Origin: Pseudomonadota bacterium
Lineage (GTDB): Bacteria; Myxococcota_A; Polyangia; Haliangiales; Haliangiaceae
Direction of reading: 5' to 3'
DNA: 17,708 bases
NCBI GenBank assembly: GCA_023428295.1
Contig: JAEYYV010000336.1
Span: 1 to 17,708 of the forward strand
The notes under the pieces were generated by a model. It saw only the letters and a list, made by a program, of their open reading frames with translations. It ran no database searches and had not been told where the DNA came from. Positions 1 to 6,934 of this stretch are shown in pieces. A program made the translations under genes and the position numbers. The first letter of the stretch is position 1. Each line of letters opens with the position of its first letter.

Positions 1-378
1 GATCAGCGACGCGAGCTGCTTCGCGCGCGCGGCATGCTCACCGTTCGCGCCGACATCGGTGCGCAGCGCGGCGGCTCGTCGCCGCGCCGCGATCGCCACG
101 CGTGCATCGGGCATCTCGCGCGTGATGCGATCGTAGAGCGCGAGTGCGCGCGCGGGATCGTGCAAGCGGTCCTCGCACGCACGCGCGGCGGCGAAGAGCT
201 CGTCGGCGAGATCGGGCGACGCGGGCGCGCTCTCGATCGCCGCCACCGCCGCGGACAGCGCTGCCGGATCCTCCGTGCCGAGCGCATCGACGAGCGGATC
301 CGCGCTCGCACTCGCACCGAGCGAGAAGGCGATCACGAGAACGATCGCGATCGCCCGGGCGAATCGACGGCAGCGCAC
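1..378 (-). CDS. Exported helical-repeat (TPR-like) protein, N-terminal part, runs off left edge
   Basis: This open reading frame has a start but no stop inside the window; 126 codons are visible. The GTG at 376-378 is the only reasonable start, because an in-frame TAG lies four codons upstream. Residues 1-26 form a classical signal peptide: Arg-rich head, hydrophobic core AIAIVLVIAFSLG, and an ASA cleavage site before Asp-Pro. The mature part is Ala/Asp/Arg-rich and helical. Around residues 60-100 the pattern (FAAARACEDRLHDPARALAL, then YDRITREMPDAR) resembles a tetratricopeptide repeat of the kind found in periplasmic tol-pal or gliding-type proteins. The usual third-position G/C bias supports this frame; the overlapping minus-strand frames give only Arg-rich nonsense. 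There is no Shine-Dalgarno sequence, but a TAGGCT hexamer sits 6 nt upstream of the start. Function unknown; periplasmic or outer-envelope location is inferred. Confidence 0.72.
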   Translation of the reverse strand, partial: MRCRRFARAIAIVLVIAFSLGASASADPLVDALGTEDPAALSAAVAAIESAPASPDLADELFAAARACEDRLHDPARALALYDRITREMPDARVAIAARRRAAALRTDVGANGEHAARAKQLASLI

Positions 379-384
379 CCGCGC

Positions 385-390
385 AGCCTA
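385..390 (-). promoter_or_regulatory. Putative -10 box TAGGCT, leaderless start of the left-edge gene
   Basis: On the minus strand TAGGCT is followed by GCGCGG and then the GTG start. It fits TANNNT and would place the transcription start at or next to the initiation codon. A CTGACG-like -35 is present, but with a long spacer of 19 nt. The call rests mainly on the identical spacing seen at three other genes in the window. Confidence 0.4.
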
Positions 391-517
391 GCACTCGCGT
401 GCGCTCCTACGTCAGCGCAGGCCTCTCGCGCAGCCCGACGATGCGAACCGGAAACACCCGTGGCGCGGTCTCGCGATCGCGCGGCTAGGCCTCGCGCGGT
501 CACCCGCGAAGCGTAGC

Positions 518-1795
518 TCAGCGGCGGATCGTCGTCCCGTTCGTGAGCGTGCGAGGCATCGCGCCCGCGGGCGCGGTCAGCGCGGTCTTGTTCGCGGCGT
601 TGACCGCGGCTTGCACCGGGTTGACCGCCCGCTCGGGCGCCGTGGGCCGAAGGATCGGAACGATGGGCGCGAGACGCAGCTGCTTCTCGACCTCGAGCTC
701 CGTCGCTCCGCCGGACTGGCGCAGGCGATCGATGCGCAGGCGCAGGTTGTTCGGCGAGTCGGCCGCCTTGATCGCTTCGGCGTCGTCGATCTTGTTCGCG
801 ACGACGAGATCGAACAGCGCCGAGTCGAACGTCTGGCAGCCCTCGTGGTGGCCCTGCTCCATCGCGTCCTTGACGGCTTCCGTCTCGCCGCGCTTGATGA
901 GATCGCGGATGCGCGGGGTGTCGAGCATGATCTCGAGCGCGGCGGCGCGTCCGCCCGACGTCGCCGCGACGAGCCGCTGCGAGACGATCGCGCGCACGTT
1001 GAGCGAGAGCTGCAGGCGGATCTCGTGTTGGCGGATCGGCGGGAAGAAGTTCAGGATGCGCTCGAGGGCCTGGTTCGCGTTGTTCGCGTGCAGCGTCGAC
1101 ACGCAGAGGTGGCCGGTCTCGGCGAAGGCGATCGCGGACTCCATGGTCTCGGCGTCGCGGATCTCGCCGATGAGGATCACGTCGGGTGCCTGGCGCAGCG
1201 TGTTCTTGAGCGCGTCGCGATAGCTGAGCGTGTCGATGCCCACTTCGCGCTGCGTGACGATGCACTTCTTGTGAGCGTGAATGAACTCGACCGGATCTTC
1301 GATCGTGATGATGTGACCGGTCTCCACGCTGTTGCGGTGATCGATCATCGCCGCGAGCGTGGTCGACTTGCCGGAGCCCGTGCCACCGACGAGGAGCACG
1401 AGGCCGCGCTTGCTGCGCATCACGTCGCCGAGGATCGACGGGTGCCCGAGCTCCGCGAGCGTCTTGATCTGCGTGCGCACGAGGCGGAACACCGCGCCGG
1501 GTGCGCCGCGCTGGCGGAACATGTTCGCGCGGAAGCGTCCACCCGCTGCCATGGACAGCGAGAGGTTCATCTCCATCTTCTGCTGGTACTCGTCGCGCTG
1601 GGCGGCGGTCATCAGCGTGTTGATCATCTTGCCGATCTGCTCGCCGGTGACCGACGTCTTCGCCGGATAGCCGACACCGTCGATGCGAAACACAGGAGGG
1701 GAGTTCGCCGTCAGATACAAGTCCGACGCTTCGACCTTCAGCATGTGCTCGAGGAGCGAGCGGATCGTCGGGTCCCAGTTTCCATCGGGGATCAT
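518..1795 (-). CDS. pilU: Type IV pilus twitching ATPase, PilU-like
   Basis: 425-aa hexameric secretion-superfamily ATPase that would assist PilT in pilus retraction from the cytoplasmic face of the pilus machine. Visible motifs: Walker A GGTGSGKST at about 138-146, Asp box TIEDPVEF at 164-171, Walker B DVILIGEIRD at 205-214, and His box HLCVSTLHA at 229-237. The segments SLNVRAIVSQRLV and CQTFDSALFDL, together with the lack of an exact AIRNLIRE motif (here RIRDLIKRG), point to PilU rather than PilT. The ATG at 1793-1795 is chosen because GGGAGG precedes it by 6 nt and because it overlaps the pilT stop as ATGA, implying translational coupling. A longer frame upstream is only Arg-rich shadow. 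The last 55 residues or so form a Pro/Ala/Asn-rich tail beyond the usual ATPase core. Confidence 0.93.
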   Translation of the reverse strand: MIPDGNWDPTIRSLLEHMLKVEASDLYLTANSPPVFRIDGVGYPAKTSVTGEQIGKMINTLMTAAQRDEYQQKMEMNLSLSMAAGGRFRANMFRQRGAPGAVFRLVRTQIKTLAELGHPSILGDVMRSKRGLVLLVGGTGSGKSTTLAAMIDHRNSVETGHIITIEDPVEFIHAHKKCIVTQREVGIDTLSYRDALKNTLRQAPDVILIGEIRDAETMESAIAFAETGHLCVSTLHANNANQALERILNFFPPIRQHEIRLQLSLNVRAIVSQRLVAATSGGRAAALEIMLDTPRIRDLIKRGETEAVKDAMEQGHHEGCQTFDSALFDLVVANKIDDAEAIKAADSPNNLRLRIDRLRQSGGATELEVEKQLRLAPIVPILRPTAPERAVNPVQAAVNAANKTALTAPAGAMPRTLTNGTTIRR

Positions 1796-2889
1796 CGCAA
1801 GCCTCCCTGGCCGTGCGCGGGCATGGCTCCGTTCATCGCGGGTTGTCGGTCGAACAGGTGCGCGAGCTCGGGCACGCGCTTCTTCGCTTCGTCGGCGCTG
1901 ACGATGCTCTTGGCGACGAGATCCATCACCGCCGCCTCCATCGTCTGCATGCCGGCCTTGCCGCCGACCTGCATCGCGCTCGGAATCTGATGCGTCTTGC
2001 CCTCGCGGATCAGGTTCCGGACGGCGGGCGTACCGACGAGGATCTCGAGAGCGGCCGCGCGGCCACCGCCCTGCTTTGCCATCAGCATCTGGGTGCACAC
2101 GCCGAGCAGCGACTCGCTGAGCATCGTGCGCACCTGCGCTTGCTGCACCGGCGGGAACACGTCGACCAAGCGGTCCACGGTCTTCGCCGCGCTGGACGTG
2201 TGCACCGTACCGAACACGAGGTGGCCGGTCTCGGCCGCGGTGAGCGCGAGCGAGATGGTCTCGAGATCGCGAAGCTCGCCGACGAGGATCACGTCCGGGT
2301 CTTCACGCAGTGCGCTGCGCAACGCGTTGTTGAACGAGTGCGTGTTCGCTCCGACCTCGCGTTGGTTGACGAGACAGCGCTTCGGCTTGTGCACGAACTC
2401 GATCGGATCCTCGAGCGTGAGGATGTGACCGGGCATCGTCTCGTTCAGGTAATCGATCATCGCCGCGAGCGTCGTCGACTTGCCCGATCCCGTCGGGCCG
2501 GTGACGAGCACGAGGCCCTTCTCTTCATCGCAGAGATCGCGCAGCACGCGCGGCAGTCCGAGATCCTCGAACCGCGGAATCTTCGTCGGGATCGTACGAA
2601 ACACCGCGCCCTCGCCACGGTTCTGCACGAACGCGTTCACGCGAAAGCGGAGCTCGGCGTCGAGCGCGAACGCGAAGTCCGCTTCGAGCTTGTCTTGGAA
2701 CGTGCGGCGCTGCGCGTCGTTCATCACGTCGAAGATCAAGCGGTGCGTCTCCTCCGACGTCAGCGGCGGAACATCCACGCGATGCATCTCGCCGTGAATG
2801 CGCAGCATCGGTGGCTCGCCCGCCGACAAGTGCACGTCGGAGGCTTTGCTCTGCACCGCGAACCGCAGGAGTGCTGGAATCGACAGCAT
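1792..2889 (-). CDS. pilT: Type IV pilus retraction ATPase PilT
   Basis: 365-aa retraction motor that depolymerises type IV pili for twitching or S-type motility. The N-terminal PAS-like domain (1-100) contains ASDVHLSAGEPP, typical of PilT. The ATPase core has Walker A GPTGSGKST (131-139), Asp box TLEDPIEF (158-165), Walker B DVILVGELRD (199-208) and His box HLVFGTVHT (223-231). The C-terminal segment AVRNLIREGK (289-298) matches the AIRNLIRE motif that is required for retraction in characterised PilT proteins. The ATG at 2887-2889 follows GAGGAG by 5 nt and overlaps the upstream stop (TGATG), so the upstream Arg-rich extension is rejected. It lies directly before pilU, the same order as in Pseudomonas. 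The tail after residue 345 is short and Gly/Ala/Met-rich. Confidence 0.96.
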   Translation of the reverse strand: MLSIPALLRFAVQSKASDVHLSAGEPPMLRIHGEMHRVDVPPLTSEETHRLIFDVMNDAQRRTFQDKLEADFAFALDAELRFRVNAFVQNRGEGAVFRTIPTKIPRFEDLGLPRVLRDLCDEEKGLVLVTGPTGSGKSTTLAAMIDYLNETMPGHILTLEDPIEFVHKPKRCLVNQREVGANTHSFNNALRSALREDPDVILVGELRDLETISLALTAAETGHLVFGTVHTSSAAKTVDRLVDVFPPVQQAQVRTMLSESLLGVCTQMLMAKQGGGRAAALEILVGTPAVRNLIREGKTHQIPSAMQVGGKAGMQTMEAAVMDLVAKSIVSADEAKKRVPELAHLFDRQPAMNGAMPAHGQGGLR

Positions 2890-3362
2890 CACTTCTCCTC
2901 GATCTGCGCGACGTGGATCTTCGCGATGTAGAACGTCATCTCGTTGCCTTGCACGCGGAAGACTGGCTCCGCGTCGTTCATGAAGTCGGTCGTTCGCTGC
3001 GTTCCGCGCGCGTCGAGCGACACGTCGCCTTCCACTGTCGCGCCGCTGCGCAGCGTGACGATGACCGCTTGCTTCTCGACCGGCAGATCGTCTTCGCGAG
3101 GGCTCACTGGCAACGCGGGAACGGAGAAGCACGCGATCGTGTCGCGCGCGACGATGCACATCGCTCCGCCCCTCACCATGGGCAGAAACGACGCGCCGTG
3201 GCCCAGCACGCGCCCGACATCCTCCGTGGGAGGAACGAACAACATCACGTCGGCCTTCGTGCCGTCGTGCCCGATCATCGCGGCGACCACGTTGTCGACG
3301 GGCATGCGCAGGATCACCTGCGACCGTCGGATCTGCATCGACATGCCGTGCGAGTCGGCCAC
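2889..3362 (-). CDS. Unknown 157-aa protein, first gene of the pilT-pilU operon
   Basis: I do not recognise this protein with certainty. It has no signal peptide or membrane segment, so it is probably cytoplasmic. Residues 1-90 look like a mixed alpha/beta module. Residues 95-157 contain a VTLRSGATVEGDVSLDARG stretch, then TTDFMND and a hydrophobic FRVQGNEMTFYIAKIHV strand. From memory this resembles small deltaproteobacterial beta-barrel proteins of the DUF6812 sort, with a turn, an 'SDFLN'-like motif and closing strands; that resemblance is unverified. GTG at 3360-3362 is taken as the start because codons after it are G/C at position three and those before it are not; ATGs at 3344 and 3338 are alternatives. 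No Shine-Dalgarno sequence is visible. Its stop overlaps the pilT start by 1 nt, so a role linked to pilus retraction or its regulation is plausible. Confidence 0.78.
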   Translation of the reverse strand: MADSHGMSMQIRRSQVILRMPVDNVVAAMIGHDGTKADVMLFVPPTEDVGRVLGHGASFLPMVRGGAMCIVARDTIACFSVPALPVSPREDDLPVEKQAVIVTLRSGATVEGDVSLDARGTQRTTDFMNDAEPVFRVQGNEMTFYIAKIHVAQIEEK

Positions 3363-3403
3363 TGCGAAAAATCGTGGAGGGTGTTCTCTGCCTACATTCC
3401 CTC

Positions 3404-3409
3404 TATAGT
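3404..3409 (+). promoter_or_regulatory. Putative -10 box TATAGT, leaderless start of the small membrane protein
   Basis: TATAGT is followed by exactly 6 nt (AGAGGC) and then the GTG at 3416. Transcription starting about 7 nt after the hexamer would begin on the start codon. The box overlaps the minus-strand TACTAT, so the two divergent promoters would compete for polymerase. No clear -35 hexamer is seen. Confidence 0.45.
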
Positions 3410-3410
3410 A
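3405..3410 (-). promoter_or_regulatory. Putative -10 box TACTAT for the minus-strand pil operon
   Basis: The near-palindrome around 3401-3413 reads TACTAT on the minus strand and TATAGT on the plus strand. A start about 7 nt downstream on the minus strand would leave a leader of roughly 36 nt before the GTG at 3362. No convincing -35 element is visible, so this is a weak call based on the AT-rich island and the divergent gene arrangement. Confidence 0.3.
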
Positions 3411-3415
3411 GAGGC

Positions 3416-3583
3416 GTGAAGCGCGGCCGGATCCTCGCGATCAAGTGGGGCATGAACCCCAACTCCTCGAGCCTTGGCGTGGACGTCACGTTCCTGCTCG
3501 TCGGAGCCACCGCGCTCGCGATGGTCACGCCGGTGCTGGGCGCGCTCCTGCGCTGGCGAAAGCCCGCGGATCCGCCGACTTAG
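3416..3583 (+). CDS. Small single-helix membrane protein (55 aa)
   Basis: Short protein with a basic N-terminus (VKRGRILAIKWG), then MNPNSSSLG, one hydrophobic helix (VTFLLVGATALAMVTPVLGALL, written here as one short segment of about 22 residues) and a basic RWRK tail, so it is probably an inner-membrane peptide with the C-terminus inside. All 12 codons from GTG 3416 to the internal ATG at 3452 end in G or C, while codons before 3416 do not. This favours GTG 3416; the alternative ATG start would give 43 aa. There is no known family I can name. It diverges from the pil operon and precedes the DUF4397 lipoprotein by 90 nt, so it could be cotranscribed with either regulatory context. Coding status rests on codon bias and the transmembrane pattern only. 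Confidence 0.6.
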   Translation: MKRGRILAIKWGMNPNSSSLGVDVTFLLVGATALAMVTPVLGALLRWRKPADPPT

Positions 3584-3673
3584 CGGGTTCGCGAAAAAAC
3601 ATCGATCCGCTGCATCCACATCGTCGTACGCGGCGAATGGCTTCTCACGAGCACACCGCTCTGGAGGAGCCTG

Positions 3674-5209
3674 ATGAAGATTCTATCGCTTGGCCTGATC
3701 ACTTCGTTCGCTTCGGTATCGCTTCTCGGGTGCAGCGCGACGGATGAGGACTCCGTGTCCACCGCTCGCCTGCGCGTCGCGCACCTCTCGCCCGACGCTC
3801 CCGCGGTCGACGTTTGCATCGCGCCGCACGGCACGACCGACTTCGTGGGCCCGGTCCTCGCGAGCGCCGGCGCTGCATCCGGCCTCTCGTACGGCAACGT
3901 GACGAAGTACCTCGACGTGGAAGCGATCCAGTACGACGTGCGCATCGTCGCGCCCGGCGCAGCGAACTGCGATCAATCGGTCGGTGGCCTCGCCGACATC
4001 ACCGATCTTCCCGTGCTCCCCGAGGGTGCGAGCGCGACGGTCGCGGCGATCGGTCGCCTCGACGCATCCACCTCTCAGCCGTTCCGCCTCGCCACGTTCA
4101 TCGACGACACCGAGGTCACGTTCGGTAAAGCAAAGCTCCGCGTCATCCACGCAGCGCCCGGCACCGCCGGTGTCGCCGTCGGCTTCGGTGGCGGCATCGT
4201 GTTCGATCCGTTCATCGACAACGTGCAGTTCGGCTCGACGACGCAGGCGAACAACGGCTACTTCGAGGTCGCTCCGATCGCGAACGGCGAGATCACGGCG
4301 CGCGACATCGTGAGCGGCCTCGACGCCATCTCGATCAAGCCCGTGATGGTGCCGGCGGGCGCGATCGCCACCGCGTTCGCGATCGGCACCGCGAGCAGCA
4401 GGCTCTCTCCGCTCGACGTCCTCCTCTGCGTCGACAACGCGGAGCCGAACGGCCTGCTCTCGAGCTGCGCCAGGGTTGGCGCGACACCCGAGCGCGCTCG
4501 CCTTCGCATCGCGCATCTCTCGCCAGACGCACCGATCGTCGACGTGTGCCTCGCGCCCGCGGGCACCATGGAGTGGAAGGGACCGATTCTGCGCGACCTC
4601 GGCGCGTCGGGACTCTCGTACTCGCAAGTGACGACGTACGTCTCGCTCCCCGTCGCTGCGTATGACGTGCGCGTGATCGGCGCGACCGCCACCGGTTGCG
4701 AAGTCGGCGCGGTGCCCGACACGAAGAACGTCGCGACGAGCGCGGGGCTCACCGCGACCATCGCTGCGATCGGCGTGATCGATCCGCAGGGTGTGGCCGC
4801 GCAGAATCCGCCGTTCCGCCTCGAGATCATCGCGGACGATACGACGCCGGTCGCCGGCAAGACCAAGCTCCGCTTCTTCCACGCATCGCCGGGAACGCCG
4901 GCCGTCGATGTCGGCCTCGGTGTCGCGCAGGCGTTCAAGCTGGTGTTCGCGAACGTCGGCTTCGGACACGTGGGCAACAACGGCTTCTTCGTGACGGATC
5001 CGTTCACCAACTCGCTCACCGCGCGCCTCGCGAACGCGACCAACGACGCGCTCGTCGTGCCCGGTGTGAGTGCGGGCAGCGGCACCATCTACTCGGCCTA
5101 CGCGATCGGCGGTAAGTCTGGCGCGACGACCAACCCGCTGCGCGTCCTGCTCTGCACCGACTCCGCGCCCGCCACTGGTCTCCTGACCTCCTGCACCGCG
5201 GCCCCGTAA
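3674..5209 (+). CDS. DUF4397-family lipoprotein with internal duplication
   Basis: 511-aa surface or periplasmic lipoprotein. The signal peptide ends in the lipobox LLGC with the lipidated Cys at residue 20, and acidic Asp/Glu residues follow. The rest consists of two large copies (about 31-265 and 275-507). Each has an opening LRVAHLSPDAP/VDVC motif (33-48 and 277-292), a middle YDVR strand, a second half beginning KLRVIHAAPGT or KLRFFHASPGT, and an LLC...GLL(S/T)SC end. This matches DUF4397, a beta-sandwich family common in exported bacterial proteins; molecular function is unknown. The conserved Cys pairs may form disulfides. The ATG is preceded by GGAGG with good spacing. The ECF sigma gene starts 4 nt after the stop, which suggests cotranscription and perhaps that this protein belongs to the sensed or regulated envelope function. 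Confidence 0.9.
   Translation: MKILSLGLITSFASVSLLGCSATDEDSVSTARLRVAHLSPDAPAVDVCIAPHGTTDFVGPVLASAGAASGLSYGNVTKYLDVEAIQYDVRIVAPGAANCDQSVGGLADITDLPVLPEGASATVAAIGRLDASTSQPFRLATFIDDTEVTFGKAKLRVIHAAPGTAGVAVGFGGGIVFDPFIDNVQFGSTTQANNGYFEVAPIANGEITARDIVSGLDAISIKPVMVPAGAIATAFAIGTASSRLSPLDVLLCVDNAEPNGLLSSCARVGATPERARLRIAHLSPDAPIVDVCLAPAGTMEWKGPILRDLGASGLSYSQVTTYVSLPVAAYDVRVIGATATGCEVGAVPDTKNVATSAGLTATIAAIGVIDPQGVAAQNPPFRLEIIADDTTPVAGKTKLRFFHASPGTPAVDVGLGVAQAFKLVFANVGFGHVGNNGFFVTDPFTNSLTARLANATNDALVVPGVSAGSGTIYSAYAIGGKSGATTNPLRVLLCTDSAPATGLLTSCTAAP
3764..5194 (+). repeat. Protein-level tandem duplication inside the DUF4397 lipoprotein
   Basis: Residues 31-265 and 275-507 repeat the same order of motifs. 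Within each copy the opening AHLSPDAP motif is echoed by HAAPGT or HASPGT in the second half, giving four related half-units. The copies have diverged considerably at the nucleotide level, so this is an old duplication. Confidence 0.8.
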
Positions 5210-5213
5210 CCCG

Positions 5214-5819
5214 ATGGTACCGTCCGCGCCGGACATGCAGCCCGCTGCACACCACCCGCCCCAACTGCCGCCCGTTCTGGGTCGCGTTGCGGCGGGTGAT
5301 CCCGCAGCGACGCGCGAATGTCTCGCGCGCTACGGCAACCTCGTGTGGTCGATCGCGCGGCGCTTCGAGGCGGCGGATGCCGAGGATGCCGTACAAGAGA
5401 TCTTCCTCGATCTCTGGAAGAGCGCCGCCCGGTTCGATCCACAGGTCGCATCCGAGGCGGCGTTCGTCGCGATGATCGCGCGCCGTCGCCTCATCGATCG
5501 CCGCCGGATGCGTATGCGCCGCCCGACTGCCGATCAGGTGCTCGCGGGTGACTCCTCCGACGGCATGCTCGCCCTCGATCCGAACCCGACGGCCACCGCC
5601 GATACATGCGCGGAAGCCAAGCAAGCCGCGCGCGCCCTCGAACAGCTTCGCCCCGAGCAACGGCAGGTGCTCGTCCTGTCCACGGTGCAAGGCCTGTCCC
5701 ACGGCGAGATCGCCGAGCACACCGGCATGCCCCTCGGCACCGTCAAAGCGCACGCGCGGCGTGGACTTTTATCGATCCGAGCTGCCCTCGGGGGCGTAGA
5801 TCAAGGGGACGTTCCGTGA
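5214..5819 (+). CDS. ECF-type RNA polymerase sigma factor
   Basis: 201-aa alternative sigma factor. Region 2 spans about 38-100: YGNLVWSIARRFEAADAEDA, then VQEIFLDLWKSAARFDP, the -10 recognition part. Region 4 spans about 140-190: ARALEQLRPEQRQVLVLSTV, then GLSHGEIAEHTGMPLGTVKA with the helix-turn-helix and a basic HARRGLLSIR end. The linker is Pro/Asp-rich. The start could be ATG 5214 or ATG 5235; neither has a good ribosome binding site, and translation may depend on ribosomes finishing the lipoprotein gene 4 nt upstream. Its stop overlaps the anti-sigma start (GTGA), the usual arrangement for a sigma factor held by a membrane anti-sigma factor. Target promoters are not identifiable here. 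Confidence 0.92.
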   Translation: MVPSAPDMQPAAHHPPQLPPVLGRVAAGDPAATRECLARYGNLVWSIARRFEAADAEDAVQEIFLDLWKSAARFDPQVASEAAFVAMIARRRLIDRRRMRMRRPTADQVLAGDSSDGMLALDPNPTATADTCAEAKQAARALEQLRPEQRQVLVLSTVQGLSHGEIAEHTGMPLGTVKAHARRGLLSIRAALGGVDQGDVP

Positions 5820-6772
5820 AGCGCGAGCTGACAGAGATGGAGATGTTCCGTGCGCAGGAGCTGCTCGTGCAGCGCGCGACGGTCGGACTCGAACCGCACG
5901 AAGAGGCGGAGCTCGCCGCGCTCGGCGCCGACGAGGACATCAGCTTCGATCTCGCGGCCGCCGCGATCGATCTCGCGACGCTGCGAATCGAGGAGATGCC
6001 GATGGGCGTCGCCGACAAGATCCTCGTCGCTGCCAACGTTCCACTGAACGAGCGCTCCGACACCACGGTGATGGCGGTGCCGCCGATGCCGCAAACGCTC
6101 GCGGGCTACGTGCCGCCGCGACCGATCCACACCGATGTCCCGCAGCAGCGCCTCGCCGAAGCGCCACCACCGAGCATCGAGCGCCCCGCGCCCGACGTCA
6201 TCCCGATCGACGCGGCCAAGCTCCGCCGTCGCACGCGCATCGCCGTCGCCGCCGGCTTCCTCGGAATGGCCGCTGCCGCCGCCGCGATCGTTTACGCGAC
6301 GCAGCGACCGGCCCAGGTGATCGAGAAGGAGAAGATCGTCGAGGTCCCGGCGCCGCCGCCAAAGGCCACGTCAGCCGCGGAGGAGCGCGCCGAGCTCCTC
6401 GCGTCGGCTGTGGATGTCACGATGCTCGAGTGGTCCGCGACGAATGATCCCAACGCGACCGGCGCGAAGGGGGACGTCGTCTGGTCCAAGACCGCGCAGA
6501 AGGGCTACATGCGCTTCACCGGTCTCGCGACCAACGATCCGACGCAGCTCCAGTATCAGCTCTGGATCTTCGACAAGAACCGCCCACAAGAGACGCCTGT
6601 CGATGGCGGCGTGTTCGACATCTCGGAGGCGGGTGAGGTGATCATTCCGATCACCGCGAAGCTCTCCGTCGACGAGCCCGTGCTGTTCGCCGTCACGATC
6701 GAGAAGCCGGGCGGCGTGGTGGTCAGCAAGCGCGAGCGCATCGTCGTGACTGCCGCCCCCAAGACGGGCTGA
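5816..6772 (+). CDS. Membrane anti-sigma factor, RskA-like extracytoplasmic domain
   Basis: 318 aa. The GTG at 5816 overlaps the sigma stop, with AGGGG 7 nt upstream. The cytoplasmic N-terminus (1-140) has a helical segment (LEPHEEAELAALGADEDISF) resembling an anti-sigma domain but lacks the HxxxCxxC zinc motif, as in RskA-type proteins. It is followed by a Pro-rich linker. One transmembrane helix lies at about 142-161 (RIAVAAGFLGMAAAAAAIVY). The outer domain (about 195-315) matches the RskA C-terminal type: VVWSKTAQKGYMRFTGL, then LQYQLWIFDKNRPQETPVDG, and beta strands to the end. It presumably sequesters the neighbouring sigma factor until an envelope signal triggers proteolysis or release. 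The signal is unknown. Confidence 0.88.
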   Translation: MKRELTEMEMFRAQELLVQRATVGLEPHEEAELAALGADEDISFDLAAAAIDLATLRIEEMPMGVADKILVAANVPLNERSDTTVMAVPPMPQTLAGYVPPRPIHTDVPQQRLAEAPPPSIERPAPDVIPIDAAKLRRRTRIAVAAGFLGMAAAAAAIVYATQRPAQVIEKEKIVEVPAPPPKATSAAEERAELLASAVDVTMLEWSATNDPNATGAKGDVVWSKTAQKGYMRFTGLATNDPTQLQYQLWIFDKNRPQETPVDGGVFDISEAGEVIIPITAKLSVDEPVLFAVTIEKPGGVVVSKRERIVVTAAPKTG

Positions 6773-6798
6773 CCGGAAAAAGTACGCAACCAAGAGCG

Positions 6799-6819
6799 GC
6801 GCGCGGTGACACGGCGCGC
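6799..6819. repeat. GC-rich inverted repeat after the anti-sigma gene
   Basis: Two GCGCGC hexamers (6799-6804 and 6814-6819) flank a 9-nt loop. It could form a hairpin 26 nt after the stop codon, but no T-tract follows, so a role as intrinsic terminator is doubtful. In this GC-rich DNA such a repeat can also arise by chance. Confidence 0.25.
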
Positions 6820-6828
6820 ATGCGGCAA

Positions 6829-6851
6829 CCTTGGGTCCGGATTCCTTGGGT
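6829..6851. repeat. Direct repeat CCTTGGGT, two copies 15 bp apart
   Basis: CCTTGGGT occurs at 6829-6836 and again at 6844-6851, upstream of the YqiJ-like gene. The 15-bp period is longer than one helical turn. It may be a regulator binding site, but two 8-bp copies are limited evidence. Confidence 0.3.
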
Positions 6852-6853
6852 GG

Positions 6854-6878
6854 TTTTTCGTCGAAGGCGAACGAAAAA
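6854..6878. promoter_or_regulatory. AT-rich perfect inverted repeat, possible operator
   Basis: TTTTTCGT (6854-6861) and ACGAAAAA (6871-6878) are perfect complements around a 9-nt centre. An AT-rich 8-bp palindromic arm pair stands out in DNA of this GC content. It lies about 95 bp before the YqiJ-like start, next to the CCTTGGGT repeats, so an operator or upstream promoter element is plausible. A terminator is less likely because the stem is A/T-rich and no U-tract follows a GC stem. Confidence 0.4.
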
Positions 6879-6934
6879 TCGTGCCCGGCGAGTGACTTCG
6901 GCCCTTCCTCGTCGTCACCTGGCGACCTACCAGT

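Noticed and set aside
472..481. CGCGATCGCG palindrome after the pilU stop
   Set aside because: GATC and CGATCG-type palindromes recur all over this GC-rich window; with no T-tract there is no reason to call it a terminator or special site.
333..1265. Long Arg/His-rich open frame on the minus strand
   Set aside because: It lies across the PilU-like gene in another frame, has the Arg/His/Pro-rich composition typical of shadow frames in GC-rich DNA, and shows no domain.
611..2931. Long plus-strand open frames opposite pilT and pilU
   Set aside because: They are antisense shadows with unnatural Arg/Glu/Val/His composition; the minus-strand proteins carry full sets of ATPase motifs.
3590..3640. 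Possible ECF-type promoter (AAC ... CGTC) before the DUF4397 gene
   Set aside because: The spacing between the two elements is about 21 nt instead of the usual 16-17, so autoregulation by the neighbouring sigma factor cannot be claimed from it.
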